A stretch of DNA of 64,000 nt from Torreya grandis (GCA_037957365.1 JARHVA010002683.1:1-64000), one strand, 5' to 3'. Numbered from the stretch's first letter, positions 34,101 to 47,570 are shown. Notes: generated by a model not told the origin, from the sequence alone. A program made the numbers and translations.

Positions 34101-37100
34101 ATTAGTAATCATTGTGGATTGCTACGTGAAATAACATGCTATGGATTTTGATGTGGTACATATGAATGAACAATAGATCGAGAAGGAACTGTAACATGTG
34201 ATGGGTGCTTATTTAATCTCAATCATAGCAGGTTGCTATGTGAAATAGGTCCCTAAAAACTTGGTTATAGTGAATATCTATCTAGAGCTATACTCTATGA
34301 TGTGGGTTCATCTAATCTTAACCATAATGGGTTGCTACGTGAGATAGAACCTTGAAAATTTGGCTATAGTGAATATCTATCTGGAGCTATACTCTATGAT
34401 GTGGGTTTATCTAATCTTAATTTTAGTGGGTTGTTATGTGAGATAGGACCCTAAAAACTTGGATGTAGTGAATATCTATCTAGAGCTATACTTTGTGACA
34501 TGGGTTCATCTAATCTTAATCATAGTGGGTTACAATGTGAGATAAGACCCTAAAAACTTAGCTATAGTGAATATCTATCTAAAGTAGTACTCTATTGTGG
34601 TGCCTATGACTATGCTAGATATGTATATGGAATTGTATTATGTATTCTTCTAACTACACTACTATGTGTAGGCTACTCTTGCTGTACTGGTCTCCAAACC
34701 CTCTAAGTAGGTGGGATAGGATATCTCCTATGAGGCTCTATCTTATAAACCACATTACTCTCATGATGAGTAACTGATGATTCCTATGAAAGAATGTCCT
34801 ATGATGACTCAGTCATGGAGGAATGAGGTCTATGGTCCCATGATGGAGGAGATCTTGGTGCCCCCTATGTGAATGTTATGATGCCATGATCAACATATCT
34901 ATTAATGAAATATCTAAGTCCATAACAATAATTATCTCTATGTCCATGGATATGATGATAGTTACAAAAGGGCCAATGTGGCTATCTATGTAAGAGATGT
35001 GGATCTCATCGATGAGTAGAAGGAAATGTGATTAACCTCCTATCTAGTAGTGCTAATAATATGACATATAGTCTATATCAATTTGAATCAAACTATAGTG
35101 GTGCCTTACTATTGTTATTTGTAGTGCATACTATAAGTGGTGCTTTAGAGACTGGTTCTATGTTCTAAACTGTTTACTTTTCTAGTTGTGGTCTCCTATC
35201 TTGTTTATGACATGGTTGATGTTTTGTGTGAGGAGCTATAGATGGAGGTACTATTGTGAAATCAAGAGAAAGCTGATCAACTGAATCCACCTTAATCAAT
35301 CCCAATTTCTTCTCCATGGCTAGAACTATATAACATAAGTGCCTAAAAGAGGACTCTATCTAATATAATATATGCTCTAGGAGAGGTTGGTGAAGCTCCA
35401 TGATAAAGATATGATAAATCTCTTGATGTGTTGGTTTATAGATCAATCATAACATGTGCATCTTGAATTGTAAGATATAATTGCTAACTAGATTTCAAGA
35501 ATTTTGATATAATGTGACAAGTTTCTCATATGTAACATGAGGGCCCATGTTTGCTATGTAATATCTAAGAAATACCTCCTCTAGGTCATCACATCTATGT
35601 AAGGAACCAATAGGGAGGAGATGAAAGAACCAATTTTGTGCATTACCCATTAATGTTTGTTGGAAAAATTTAAGTAGAATCAAAGGACTCACATGAGATG
35701 GTAAAGCCTTTCATAAGGCCTGAAGGTGTACGTATGGATTTATAGTTCTATCAAATTGAGGCAATGATGGTATCTGAAAATGCTTAGGCAATGAAGCTTT
35801 GACAAATGTATTTGGATGAGGGTTACCATGCAAGTCATTGGCATTCATCCAAGACTTATAAGCCTTATTTTACAAAGTCAGGAGGTGTAATTGGTGTTGT
35901 AATTCAATAATTGCATGCATTAAATAAATAATCTCCTGAGATGGTATAATAGTATCTTGAAGTGGTTCATTTAAACATTGAATTTGATCATTTATTTTAG
36001 CCATTGGAAAGCTATATTTAGCAATTGAATTATAGAGAGCTGGTGTGCTCACTTGAACCTTTGGAGGAATGGAAACTTGGACCTTAGTAGAGGGATGTGG
36101 GCTACCATTCTCTTAAGGTGAAGAGTGAGAAATAGGTGCTACTATAGTAAGGGGTGGGTTGGGATATTCATTGGTATTTTTAGTATTTATTGAATCACAT
36201 TATAATTGGGTAGAAGATGTGATGTTATCATTAACTTGTGCATCATTTGAAATATAATAATGTATAAAAGTAGAAGCAACATTTTTTAATGCCTTATGTA
36301 TGAGAGAAGGAATGAAAGAAGAGTTAGAAGCATGAGATGCGTTTTCTTCTTCACTATCTGCATAATAATCATCATTATTCCATGCATTTTCATAATCAGA
36401 GTTTTTTTCATATGCATTCTCATTTTCATATTCATTTGCATGTTCACTATCATACTCATTATCACTTCCATCATCACTATGAAGACAGGTAAGAGAAGAT
36501 GTTAATTCTTTTTCTAATATGCAATAAATTGTCATGGGAAATTGGAATATTATGTACATATATGTTATCCTTGAATGGAGTGTATGCATTATTTTCATTT
36601 ACAATATGAGAAGTAAGAGTAAGAGAGTTATTATTTAAACATTCTTTTTCCATTGTTTGAGATGTATCATTTGAACTATGCATTAGTAGCTTGATTCTAT
36701 TGCATTTATATTATTGTAATTTGAGAATAGAAGTAACAAAAGAGATAGATAGATTAAGTTCAAGTGGAAGCAAGTTATCACCAATGAGAGGTTCACTTGG
36801 AAATACATGACTATTTTTTGTAATTGATGCATTGTGCCTAGGAGAATGAGGTGAAAAGTACCTTTATCAAAATTATTTTCTTTAGAAGAGGGAAGAAAAG
36901 AGATAGGTTTGAGAGAAGAAGATGCATCTACTTTTTCTTCACTATCACTTTCATATGTATAATCATATTCCTCATTACAATAATAGTAATTATCTTCATT
37001 GTAAATGAAATCATTTTCCACCTTTTCAGATAATGTGCAATTTTGTAAATTTGTTCATTCATTGTCATAATTATGAGAAAAATTTAGAAATTGGTCTATG

Positions 37101-37132
37101 GGATGAGAGGAAAGAAGTGCCTTGGTGGCCAT
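34101..37132 (-). pseudogene. gag of the gypsy-type element with C-terminal 33-residue repeats
   Basis: Begins at an ATG (37132) reading MATKALLSSHPIDQFLNFSH, then acidic Asp/Glu/Tyr/Asn-rich stretches (DYTYESDSEEKVDASS; SDNEYDSEHANEYENENAYE, ~36,470). Around 36,050-35,880 KINDQIQCLNEPLQDTI and a coiled region follow. The capsid core is at 35692-35495: FFQQTLMGNAQNWFFHLLPI, then GSLHRCDDLEEVFLRYYI and MGPHVTYEKLVTLYQ, typical Retrotrans_gag. A zinc finger FCNYHHIHGHRDNYC (~34,970-34,925; C-X2-H-X4-H-X4-C) follows, then PHSSMTESS, and finally tandem 33-residue units (34,195-34,600). Many stops and frameshifts interrupt it. No protease follows in frame. Confidence 0.82.
34195..34600 (-). repeat. 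99-bp (33-codon) tandem repeat at the gag C-terminus, ~4 copies
   Basis: TGAATATCTATCT recurs at 34271, 34370, 34469 and 34568, a constant 99-bp period. In the gag frame each unit reads about SIALDRYSL-x-PSF-x-GP and then ISHSNPL-x-LRLDEPTS, with stops now at some x positions. A more decayed unit lies at 34,085-34,140. The period is a multiple of three and stays in frame with the upstream zinc finger, so the repeat grew while the ORF was coding. Confidence 0.85.
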
Positions 37133-37513
37133 TTTATTTATTTCACCAAAGAGAATATGTAAAATTACTATTAAGTAAATAAATTCAAGAATAAATACTA
37201 ACATAGAGATTTTGAACATATTTTTGACACTCTAAAAAATTTGCAAAAATTTCAAAATTTCTATATAAAAATTATAAGGCTTGGGGTTTGAGGACCTAGT
37301 TTAGAAATCTAGGGTCTTGGGTTGAAGTTTTAAATTTTTTAAAAAATATTACAATAATTTAAATTCTAAAATAAATTTGAATAAAATAAATGCACAAAAA
37401 TTTATACAAAAATAAGAAATTTGAAATTGAATTTTTGCATAAAATTTTTGAAGGAAAAACCCTAAGGGTACCTAGGGTTTGAAATTTGTTCAAAGTAAGT
37501 TGGGTTCAACAAA
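37133..37513 (-). other. Leader between 5' LTR and gag
   Basis: AT-rich 5' leader of the element. The minus strand just inside the LTR reads TTTGTTGAACCCAACTTAC. The sister element has TTTGGTGAACCTGAGTTAC at the same place, so this is the likely primer-binding region; I cannot name the tRNA. A CTAGGGT-type line occurs twice (37,300 and 37,480). Confidence 0.55.
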
Positions 37514-38704
37514 TGATTTAACTATTTTGAAAATATTAGAGTCTTATTATTAATTTAATTAAGGGTATATAATAAATAAATTAGTACATAATATTACAAT
37601 AATTATAGTACTGATTTGTATAATTTATTTAGCTTTTGTAGTTTTCTAAAATAGTAATAAAAAAGGAGAAATGCAACTTAGCTCAAAACTGGACTAAAAT
37701 GGCTGAGATAGAAACTAAAAGTGGTTGTGCATGATTAGGATAGTGTCGTGAACTTGGTTTTAACTTTTATTTTATGAAAGAACATGATAACTGAAATAAG
37801 ATACCCTAGGGTCTGGTGTGATAGTTTATTTATGCCACTATTATCCCAGAGACCTATGTTTTTTGGGTTTTGTTTATTGTCCCTATGTGAGCCTGCCTAT
37901 GAAACTTCAACTACTGAAAGTATGTGAAACTCATTGTAGAGGTGATTTAGCCTTAAAACCTTAAACTCCATTATGCTTGATAAAACTTTTGAGAAAGAGG
38001 GGGGGTAGTGTGTGTAAGATGCACTAAATGTGTATCCAGACCCATTATGTGGGCACACTACCTACATACCAATAATTTGATGAGGGATCAAGTCATATGT
38101 AGTTTTCTCACTTGATGTGCTTTGTGAAATAGTGTGATGAAGATGCAAAAATGCCAAACTAGGTGTGTTTGAGGTGGCAAGGGACTAGTGTGAGGATTTG
38201 GATATGCTAGTATCTATATTGGATGGTTATATGCAAAGGATAGGGAAATTTGCCTCAATGGTTTTGCTTGTATTCTTGCTTGATTTTGTAATATTTTCCA
38301 ACCCATTCTAAATAAAATTTGAATGGGATTTTATAGATATCTATTGGTCATGGGTTAAATGTATTCGTGCTAAGATGACATAATGAAGAATAAGAATTAG
38401 AAGGAAATGGTCGTTTGGGCTCAAAATGTGATTGGACAAGAACACTAAAAATGGGACACCCTAGGGTCTAGCACTATAGTCCAACCACAGTGCTATTTTC
38501 CTACATGATCGAGACATGGGGGGATGAAATTAGCATGGGAAATGCAGCCTGGCCGAGCTAGAATGAGGTCTTAAAAGTATATGAATGACCAGTTATAAGC
38601 AAAAAGGTATTTGGAAGGGTTATGAGAGCATGCAAGAGGGTCCTATGGATTGGGTGTCACAATCCACACTCAAGCTACCAATTTGGACATTTTATATGAC
38701 TACA
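37514..38704 (-). repeat. 5' LTR of the gag-only element
   Basis: Direct copy of 29558-30748, starting TGATTTAACTATTT and ending TATATGACTACA on the plus strand. Noticeable divergence from the other LTR points to an older insertion than the copia element at 22 kb. Confidence 0.92.
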
Positions 38705-38709
38705 CATTC
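38705..38709. repeat. Target-site duplication CATTC, right
   Basis: Perfect match to 29553-29557. Confidence 0.9.
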
Positions 38710-40082
38710 TAAATCAAATTTATGACTGTTTTAGGTAGTGATTTGTCCACTACACTCATCTTTACTTGATCTAGCTAGCACCTCTATGAGCTACTAAACC
38801 TCACTGAGTAGTGTTTACTTGAGATGAATAATATGAAATTAGATATGTTCTATGAAATTTGAATTAGCTCAAAAATAAGTCACCTATTATCTCAAGACCT
38901 CTACATTATGAAGTTGTTGAAGATGTTTACTGATTCAAGGCACTTGCCATTACCTCAACTACCAAGGTTTTAAACACTAATATTGACTAGAATGATCCAT
39001 AAGTTCTTTCACACTTGATGTCTAGGTAAGGCAAAGAGATCAATATGATGTTATTTTTTCTCAGACATGTTCATTATTAATCTCCATGAGCTACTAAGCT
39101 ATAGGCATGATTGGTACATTTAGTCATAATAGGCCCTTCTTAGATCTTTTGATCCTTGAGTGAGTATGATCCACTATCTAAATACTCCTCAAACCAATAA
39201 AAACTTCCTCTTAAACCTCTAAAACTTGTGTCACTATTTAATTCAAGTCACTTTAATCTATGAAACTTGTTAATTGCATTTGTACCTTGTCTAAGAGGCT
39301 AACTCATTCAAACCACCCCAAGGAGACTATGCTTAAACTAAATACCTATTAATATTTTCATGGGTAAATGAGGTGTGGAAGGACATAATAATTTATTTTA
39401 AGACCTATGGAGATTAATACACTTTCTTGACAACTTAGTTTCTGCTTTGAATTTGACCAAAAATATTATTCACAAAGATAACATAGGAAACATGTTTTAT
39501 GGTACAAGTACCTTATTAAAAGGATTTACTTGATGAAACCAAGTGTAATAGGTTATATTTAACCCTAAAATTAATCCCCTAAAACCATTCATCTTCATTG
39601 AATTTTGAGATTGAGAAACAGGTATGAGAACAGATCCCTCTTGGATGAATAGGCCATACTGACCTACTGTCACTCTTGGTGATTGTTCATAAAGAAGGGG
39701 TCAAAAATATTTAAACCAACACCAATAATTTCATTCTTAATTATACCTCCAACAATGGCCAATTTTTTAGCTCATAACTCTCTTTCCTCTGTCACTATCA
39801 ATCATTTGAAAACTGCTCTTCTAGAGCTACCAAGGAGGTGGATATGAGAGATAAAATGATTTTAATCATTTTAAGACCTAAAACCTCCTCAAAATCACTT
39901 TTTTGACCTTGATATGGACAAATTAGGTCTTGAAGATGCTTGAAGCTCAATTTTACTTTTAGAACTGTACGAATAGCTTCAAAATAGGCTCTTTTGGCAC
40001 TAAAATTACTAGAATCACTTGATAAGCTTGTTGAAAATGATATAAAATGTGTCCAGATATAAATATCCACTTCTAATATAGT
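38710..40082. other. Unassigned sequence continuing the pre-insertion host DNA
   Basis: Joins in sequence with 29552 once the 9.1-kb element is removed. The open frame at 39798-40070 (minus, 90 codons) has no recognisable family. No LTR ends or pol motifs. Confidence 0.4.
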
Positions 40083-41294
40083 TGGATATCACACCAATAG
40101 ATATTTACATTCCTCCATATATAATTTTGAATAGGCCCAATTATATTGACAAGCCAATATGAAAAATGTTATGTTATCTTTAACTATGGTAATTATTGTA
40201 CTTATTATGTGAAAGAATTAAATTCTTTGATTTGATTCAAGATTTGACTATGCAAACTTTAATCTAGATATCGCCTTGGTATGTATAAGGTGATGTAAGC
40301 TCTTTGGGAATGATGTAAGCTTACTCTCAAACATGTTCAATGGTATGATAATGATGATGTATCTTGATGTGCCTTAAACTGATTATCAAACATATTATAT
40401 TCATATGCCCGTTTCTTCTTGATTAATGTAGGAGAGTGCATTTCATCAATTTTCATATTGATGACTTCAAAGTCTCCATATAGACTCAGTTTAACTGATT
40501 TTATCTCCACATCCTCTAGTCTCCCAAAGGGATCTACTTGTCCATATTTTGTTAGACTTAATGTCACATGGCTATAACTAAGGGATGTTCTTCTAATGGC
40601 CTCCTGATCCAAAATTTTAGTTAATGCAAAACACTCACTATTTACCAATTTTGGATACTCATGACAATTTTCTCAATTTCTATATTTTTACATGAAATTT
40701 GCTTATTTGATTAAAAATCAGGTTAGATACTAATTAAAAATAGTAAATAAATGAATATAAATATATAAAATGAAAATCAAATTGATAATTAAGTTCATCC
40801 TTTTGGGGGTTACATCTCTCAATCTGAAAAGCACTCAGACCAATCTATGAAATATTACAAAATATACCTTTCATATAATGTTTACACCAAAAAATGAATT
40901 TATTCTACAAATATAACCATTGATCTACATATAAGAAGTTATTTTAATAATATTTTGTATGGAAGTTGTTCTTTCTTGCATAAAAAGACTCTTGCTTACT
41001 TGTTTCTTGCTTACTCCCCTTCAAAGGGAGAAAACAAGTCTTTCTATCTTCCCCTTTTTAAATACAATAATGAGCCTTTTATAATGTTTCCAAGGCCCAT
41101 GTTTTATGTTTTAAATCCTTATATTTTTACCCTAAATGTTGGGATTCAAATCCCCCTTCCATTGCCTTATTTTTAGGCTCAGATAAGGCTTCTACATATT
41201 TTGGATGGAATTTAATCCCTCATTAGTAGGGATTTTTAATAGTAATGTTTTAAATAAAATCTTCAACATCATATGAATTTGAATTAAGATCAAA
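40083..41294. repeat. LTR-like repeat E, part 1 (split by an insertion)
   Basis: Begins TGGATATCACACCAATAG. It aligns in the same orientation with F (51684-51846, 53994-54319, 56379-57076). Shared blocks include AAGCCAATATGAAAAATGTT, the GTATGTATAAGGTGAT line, CTCACTATTTACCAATTTTG, AAATACAATAATGArCC and AAGGCTTCyATrTATTTTGG. It continues after the inserted element at 48753. Whether E and F are the two LTRs of one element or two copies of a family, and their direction, is not settled. TATA-like sites occur on both strands. Confidence 0.75.
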
Positions 41295-42496
41295 TTTAGT
41301 CATATAAAATGCAAAATTGGATGACTTATGCATGGCTAATGACACCCAATCCATAGGTCTTCTTACTTGCTTACACAACCCTTCTAGGCTATTCTTTCAT
41401 TGATTCTCAATCATCCACAACCTTCCGTACTTAACCCTTATAGACCTAGGAAACTATTCAAGGCCTAGATCCATCCCCCCAAGTCTTATTCCCTCTAGAC
41501 AATAGCTCCCAACTTGGACATGAGTGTTGAAACATAGGGTGTCCTAATTTTGGTGTTGTTGTCCAAGTGCCAACTTAGTCCTAACGGTTAGATTATTTTA
41601 GATCCTTATCCTTTTTATTATTAGATAAAATGAATTCATTTCACCCATGATCATTATTTTCTATATAAAATTCCATTTAAAGTATATTTAGAGGGGTTGA
41701 CACTCATTTACAAGAGAGAAACAAGAATACAAGTAGACTTAAGCACTCTTCCCTATTCTATGCATACAACCTTCCAAGATCATTTCAAGTTTATTAAAAC
41801 CTTTGAATTAGTCCCTAACCATCTAAAGTACATCTAATTTCACATCTAGTTTCATTTATCATACACAATTTTACCAATCACTCTAATGGGATAACTACAT
41901 TTGCTTGATCCCTCCTTGATGTATTGGTACGTAGGCAACATGTCCACACATGAGGTTATAAGTACATCCAACGTATATTTTACACACTAATCCCTTCTCT
42001 ATTTTTTCCATCTTTCCATTCAAGTTTAATCATAAAGAGCTTATAGGGATTTGAATATTAAAAATAGATGCACAACGAGCTCTATAGGCTTCTAGGCTTC
42101 AATATTTCACTAACAAGGTAATATATACTTGTAGAACAGAACCCAAAAAGTTTAGACCACCTGGAATATAGTGTTAAAAAATGACTATAGTGCTATAAAA
42201 TAGGGTTTCCCACTTTTGATTCTCCTATCCAATCTAGAAACAAACCTTAGGATCTAGTTTTTGATAGTTTCTTAGTCTTTCTCTTCTAGTATTAGACCTC
42301 GTCTTAGTCTGGATCATTCAGAATAAGCTAAGTTAGATTTCTCTTATTTATTAATATATTTAGAAAAGGTAAAAAATACAAATATATTTACATAAATCAA
42401 TAGCTTAATTCCTGCATATTATTTATTGATTTACTTTGTTCAGACCTGTTTATTTAGTTAGGAACAAAAATCCATTATTTTGAAAACAACAAAACA
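41295..42496 (+). repeat. 5' LTR of the + strand gag-only element
   Basis: Aligns with 47571-48752. TATA-like CTATATAAAATTCC at 41,661. It ends AACAAAACA and is followed by TTTGGTGAACCTGAGTTAC, the shared primer-region sequence. Confidence 0.88.
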
Positions 42497-43839
42497 TTTG
42501 GTGAACCTGAGTTACTTCAAAGTTTGCACAAAAAATCTAGAAACCCTAGGGATAATTATTTTTTATTTTTTCTATAATTTATTGATTCTTACTACATTTA
42601 AAATCATAAATCTACAATTTAATTACAAAAATATCACATATTTTGTTAAAACCCCAGTTTCCACATACTAGGTCCTTTTTGCATACAAACACATTTCAAA
42701 CACTGGGAAAAATATATTTCTAATTTTAGAAATATTTTTTGAATTTTATTAAAATTTTCAAGAAAAAATATACAAATTTTCTATAAATTCACATCAAAAT
42801 TTTAAAATTATCATACTAATTTTAAAAATTCATTCAATAATCTCTAGTTGTAGTAACTAGCTCTCAGTTATTTTCCAGTACTTTTCCAATCATTTTTTGA
42901 ATTTTTTCTTGCATACATAAATCATAAATTCAACTTCAATTTCAAAAATTCATAGTATTTTGCAAAACTATAAATTTTTCATCCCTAGTTGCATGTACTA
43001 GCACCTATTTGCTTCTTGAGGTATCACCTTACATTCATAATCAAATTGCAAAAATGATTCACTTATGTACAAATTTTTCTTACATTTCTTGAAAATAACA
43101 AGGAAACCATAATGGGTCCTATCATGTACATGAATGACAAAGTTTATCATATGCTAGTAAAAATCTTGATCCTTTTCGTTTCATGCTTATATTTCATTAT
43201 ATGGGATGATATTACAAAATTCATTCCCAAAAATGCACAAAATTTTAATTTTTTTTGTGCATATTCTCTTTTGCTCATACAAAATAATTAACAACTCCAT
43301 TATGCTAAACACATTTGAAGTTTTATTTTACATGTCAAAATTTTATATTCCTTTATAAAAAAATTCATGATCTCTATCCTTTACTTTCTATCTCTTGTAT
43401 GGAAAATGTTTTAAGTTTATCATGGTAAACACATTAGAAATGTCATAGCACATGTCAAAGTTTTTAATACATTCATGCACAAGTTCATGATTTCTATCCC
43501 TTGTTTTCTATCTCTCATGTGGAATGTTCTCTATAATCATATTACTATACAATTTATAACTCCACTTACATGCATTTTAACCCATATACACAGCTTTTAC
43601 CTAGATGTATATGCTTCCTTGGCTACTCTTGTTTCAATATCATATTTCATACAGAGGAAAGAAATACCTTCGCCTCCTCTCCCTCAAGAGGGTGATAGCT
43701 AATTTTCCTCTAACAAGTTCCATGCTATCACCCCTTTAAAAGGTGAGGTAGCATATACTATTGTTCCTAATGCATACATTTAGCCTAAAGCTTCTTCAAA
43801 CTATCTTCAGCATATGTGCTTACATGTTCAATTGAAAGC
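42497..43839 (+). other. Leader of the + strand gag-only element, with tandem repeats
   Basis: AT-rich, mostly non-coding. A ~122-bp tandem duplication occupies about 43,300-43,540 (CACATTTGAAGTTTTATTTT / CACATTAGAAATGTCATAGC, then CATGATCTCTATCCTTTACT / CATGATTTCTATCCCTTGTT). Less regular copies of a T-rich line with TACTAG precede it (42,665, 42,855, 43,005). The end (about 43,670-43,700) codes PPLPQEGDS then stops. Confidence 0.5.
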
Positions 43840-44860
43840 AACTAGGGTTTTCACTTGTGAGACTCTAAGCGATCAAATCAATAGTATGAGCAAGTTAATT
43901 TCATATTTAAAAACATAGAATCAGCTATTACATGACAAGATCGCAACATTGGAAAATCAGATTATAATACGAAAACCTCAAAGGCACCCTAGTGTCAATC
44001 ATGTATATGCATCTTTAACTAGTCATTTGGTTGCAAGCAATGTCACATATCAAAACATGAAATCACCACAAATTAAATATACAACTAGTGATTCAAAAAG
44101 AATTAAAAGGTCACATAAGATTTCCAACAAAGTAATATGGGAAATGATTAAATATAAGTTGATCAAACTACATCCTCTACATCCAGTGAGAAGATCCAGA
44201 TATTTTTGTGCATACCATAGAATGTATGGGGATAACACATATTCATGTTTGGCATTAAAGCAACATATACAATAGACAATTGCTAATAAGAACCCTATAA
44301 AATGGAAATCAATCAAGAAATCCATAGTGATACAGGAACACATTCACAAAGGGTCAAATTGAGAAATAGTTCAAAAGTGGTTACCAAAGAATAATTCAAA
44401 ACAACAAAAGGATAAAAAAGCAAAATATGAGAAACAAATAGTAACACAAGCATAGGTAAAACACAAAAAAGATGAAAATACACCTCTCCAAAATAACTCT
44501 CAAATTTCAAATCAGTATGGGTTTGGTCAAAAATATCTACAATAGTTTGATTATCAAGTTCAAGGGTTGGGTAAGTAGGCTCAAGGCATCACTATTCCTT
44601 TTTTCATATATGATAATGTTTGTCACCAAGGTTTGGGATTTATTGAACATCCTAAGACAAATCATTCATAGATACAATTTATCAAAAGAAAAGACCCAGA
44701 TACAACAAAATTCAACTTTAGCATTCCATTGGTTCAAAATCAAGATGATAATGATGAGTGTAACAATACAAGTTATTATGATATTCAAGATACTGACTAT
44801 GCATCCAAATATTCAAAGTCATATTCTTAGCCATTCCTTTGTGCCTCACAATCATGCATA
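43840..44860 (+). pseudogene. Decayed gag C-terminal region of the + strand element
   Basis: Frames give TCETLSDQINSMSKLISYLK, KIATLENQIIIRKPQRHPSV (coiled-coil-like), then VIWEMIKYKLIKLHP and the finger FCAYHRMYGDNTYSC followed by LALKQHIQ (~44,210-44,270). This is the plant gypsy gag C-X2-H...C finger with its usual ALK helix, although the second His is Asp here. The capsid core seen in the other two copies is missing, apparently deleted between ~44,040 and 44,110. After the finger comes NQDDNDECNNTSYYDI and then stops. No protease or RT follows. Confidence 0.7.
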
Positions 44861-47555
44861 ATTCCTTTGTTTGGTACAAGACACCATGATAAGGAGTCTC
44901 CCATTAGACTCATCAGTTCGTATCATTCCTTCCCAACTTACTTGTACATAGTTTCTCTTTAATTTATTGTATATAGTCTACTAATTGATTTGTTGTACAT
45001 AGTTTATAACATTTCAAAAAATCCAAAAACATTCAAATATGTCAAAAATATCAAAAAACCTTTTGATTTTTTACATAATCCATTCTTTACATTACTACTA
45101 TCATTCTAGGACTTACATTTGTTGTTTCATGCTATTGTATGCCAATTTTTATACATTAACATGCTTCATATGATCTTCTTTGAGTGTGTGTAGTGACATC
45201 CAACTACTTGATTACTTAACTCTACCCATTGAAGGGGCATTCTTACTTCTACATTTAAGACACACATCTATATACCTACCCACTTGGGGCATATTCTACA
45301 TGACTACACCATCCAGGTTATGTCATTCCTACACTACACACTCTGAGTTATCATGCTGATGTACATTCCTTTCTAGATTACATAGATTACTATATCAACA
45401 TTTCACTAGTATCTAGCACTTGTGTATTTCTTAGCATACACCTAGTCTTGTACTACACATGTTTTTCATACTTTCACATTTGATTTGATTAGTTAGATGT
45501 GATTCTACCTTTCTAGTTATTACATGCTTTCTCCTCTTACTTAGCATATCTTGTGTGATTGCATTTATAGTTCATGCTTGTCTCCTATTTGTACCTTAAT
45601 ACATTTACCAATGTCCTTTGCTTCTATTCATGTGTGTGCCTTAGGACATTTTTTAATGTCCTTTAATTGTACTCTTTCATGTACCTGTGGCCTCTATGCC
45701 AACTTTTCTTGTTTCACTTGTATATGTATGTGGCATTTGAACATGCATTTATGCTTTCTTTCTAGTTTGAGTGACATGTTCCCATGTCCCTTGTTTACAT
45801 GGCCTCTTGGCCATCCTAGTATAATTATTTATTATTTCCTTTTTGATTCTTAATGTATGAAATGCCATGATCCACATCATTCATTTCTCTTGTTTTATTG
45901 GATGCCATGATGGACATCATACTCCATCCCTCTAACTAAAACTAATAGCTAATAACTAGCAACTAACATTTTTAGTTCTAGTTCAGTATTTTAAACATGT
46001 TTTTACATTTTTATGTATATCTAGGCATGCCCATATTGATATAAAAAATATATAAATACAAAAATTACTATATATATAAATATCTTTTCAAATATTACTA
46101 CTATATAATATATCTATACATCTTAACACACTTGTAGGACTCTTTCTTCTAACGGCAGTCATTATAGGTTCATAATTCCTACCCTCAAAAGAGGGGGAAA
46201 TAAATAGGGTTTTTGTCACATAGATAAAACATCCTAATAATCAAAACAATAACATTTAGATCATCCAGTTTAGAATCTAGAGGTCAAACCAGTCAGAATA
46301 AAGCAAAAAAATAGTGACAATTCTAGATCAGCAACCAGTTTTAGCATAGGACAATAGCACTAAAAATGGATAGTATCACCAAAAATAAATATTAGAACCA
46401 AACACAGGGGTGTACTAATTTTATAACTCCTGTATAAGAATATAAACACTTAGGTTTTCTAAAAATAGGTAAAAATTTTAGTTCAAATACAAATTTACAC
46501 ATCCAGATCAGTTAGAATCAACAGTTTAATACAATTTTCTTAGAGATTCTAGATATAGGGGGTTATCATGTACTAAATGATGGTTACCACTTTAAATTTT
46601 AAATTAGGTACATGACATAAATTCCATATTATAATCCATGTTCTAGACACTAGTGATTGGGGGCAACACGCATGGCACATTGGTCTTCTTTTATGTTCGA
46701 GTTTAGTTTATTATCTAGGCATTCTCAATAGTTACATGCCTTACTCCATCTATAGGTGATTGGAATCAATTTAAAGTTAAAATTTTAAAACATGCTTCAC
46801 TTTAAGATTACCGAAGTTGGATTTCATATAATCATAGTACATCAATTTTGGAGTGGCTTTCATACAAGCCTAACCTCTATCTTTCAAAATGGCCAAGAGT
46901 GGCCTAGTTTCCAACATATATTCAAGTTATCCATGCCACATTGTCATATTTTCATAACATCCATGGGATCCATGAGTCATCTCATATGACATATATTATA
47001 TATTGGTATCACTTCATAGCTTCACTTCATGGGGAAATGATGGAAAAAAGGGCCATTTTTTAATTCTTGAGCCACCTATTCCGAGGGATTGGACACACAG
47101 TCCAGACATCGATTAGCACATGCATGATTTATTAACTTCACTTAGTTGGAAATGATGGAGCCAAAGGGTTAACCTTTGTATTATTGAGCCACCTTATAGT
47201 TAATTGATCACTCATATTCATTCATGATATTACTCTTGATTCAACACATACCCAACATCATCTGGCATAATCCATCATCACAATAGGTTTTGTATTAGTT
47301 CACATACTTGGTGAGGTGTATTCATTCATTTCTCTTCATCTTAATCATCTTTTGTACATTCTTATTTTATATATAACGTATCTTGTAAGAACTGATCTAC
47401 TTTTATGTTTTCATTATAGATTCACACTTCATAGCATGCTCTCTCTATGCACATCTAACATCACATAGCTTCATGAGCTTCTCCTTTATAGGTAAGTTCA
47501 GGTATACTTTTTACTTTTCTTTATTCTATTATTTTTATTTGTTGCATAACTATAA
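44861..47555 (+). other. Non-coding 3' module of the + strand gag-only element
   Basis: 2.7 kb without pol motifs, largely the reverse complement of 30,768-33,500 in the minus-strand sister. Clear anchors are the ATGTCATTCCTACACTACAC / GTGTGGTGTAGAAATGACAT lines, TGTGTGTGCCTTAGGACATT, TTTGAGTGACATGTTCCCAT and GGATGCCATGATGGACATCA. The open frame at 45551-45853 lies in this module. It has an antisense counterpart (32561-32779) in the sister, but neither resembles a known protein. Confidence 0.65.
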
Positions 47556-47570
47556 TAAATAGGGGGAAAA
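47556..47570 (+). other. Polypurine tract of the + strand gag-only element
   Basis: TAAATAGGGGGAAAA immediately upstream of the right LTR, matching the PPT position in the sister copy. Confidence 0.85.

Larger units (their letters stand above)
29558..38704 (-). mobile_element. Gag-only gypsy-type LTR retrotransposon (TR-GAG-like), 9.1 kb
   Basis: 1191-bp direct LTRs (29558-30748 and 37514-38704) end TG...CA and are flanked by CATTC duplications. The plus strand just right of the left LTR reads ATTCCCCCCCTTTATTTT, so the PPT and hence the element are on the minus strand. The only coding sequence found is gag (37132 down to ~34,100), which has a Retrotrans_gag core and a CX2HX4HX4C finger. The next ~3.3 kb (30,750-34,000) shows no protease, RT, RNase H or integrase motifs. 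It contains a (TTGTTAA)28 array and sequence shared in reverse with 45,000-47,570. This fits a non-autonomous element that keeps gag but not pol, and it would depend on an autonomous gypsy partner. Confidence 0.88.

Noticed and set aside
34195..34600. CRISPR-like or satellite array
   Set aside because: The 99-bp units are contiguous and continue the gag reading frame; there are no spacers.
36286..36505. Open frames with Met/Ile/Asn-rich or Ile/Phe-rich sequence on both strands
   Set aside because: They are out-of-frame and antisense readings of the acidic part of gag.
44050..44510. Minus-strand hydrophobic open frames resembling membrane proteins
   Set aside because: They are antisense to the decayed gag of the + strand element. 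AT-rich antisense frames often look hydrophobic.
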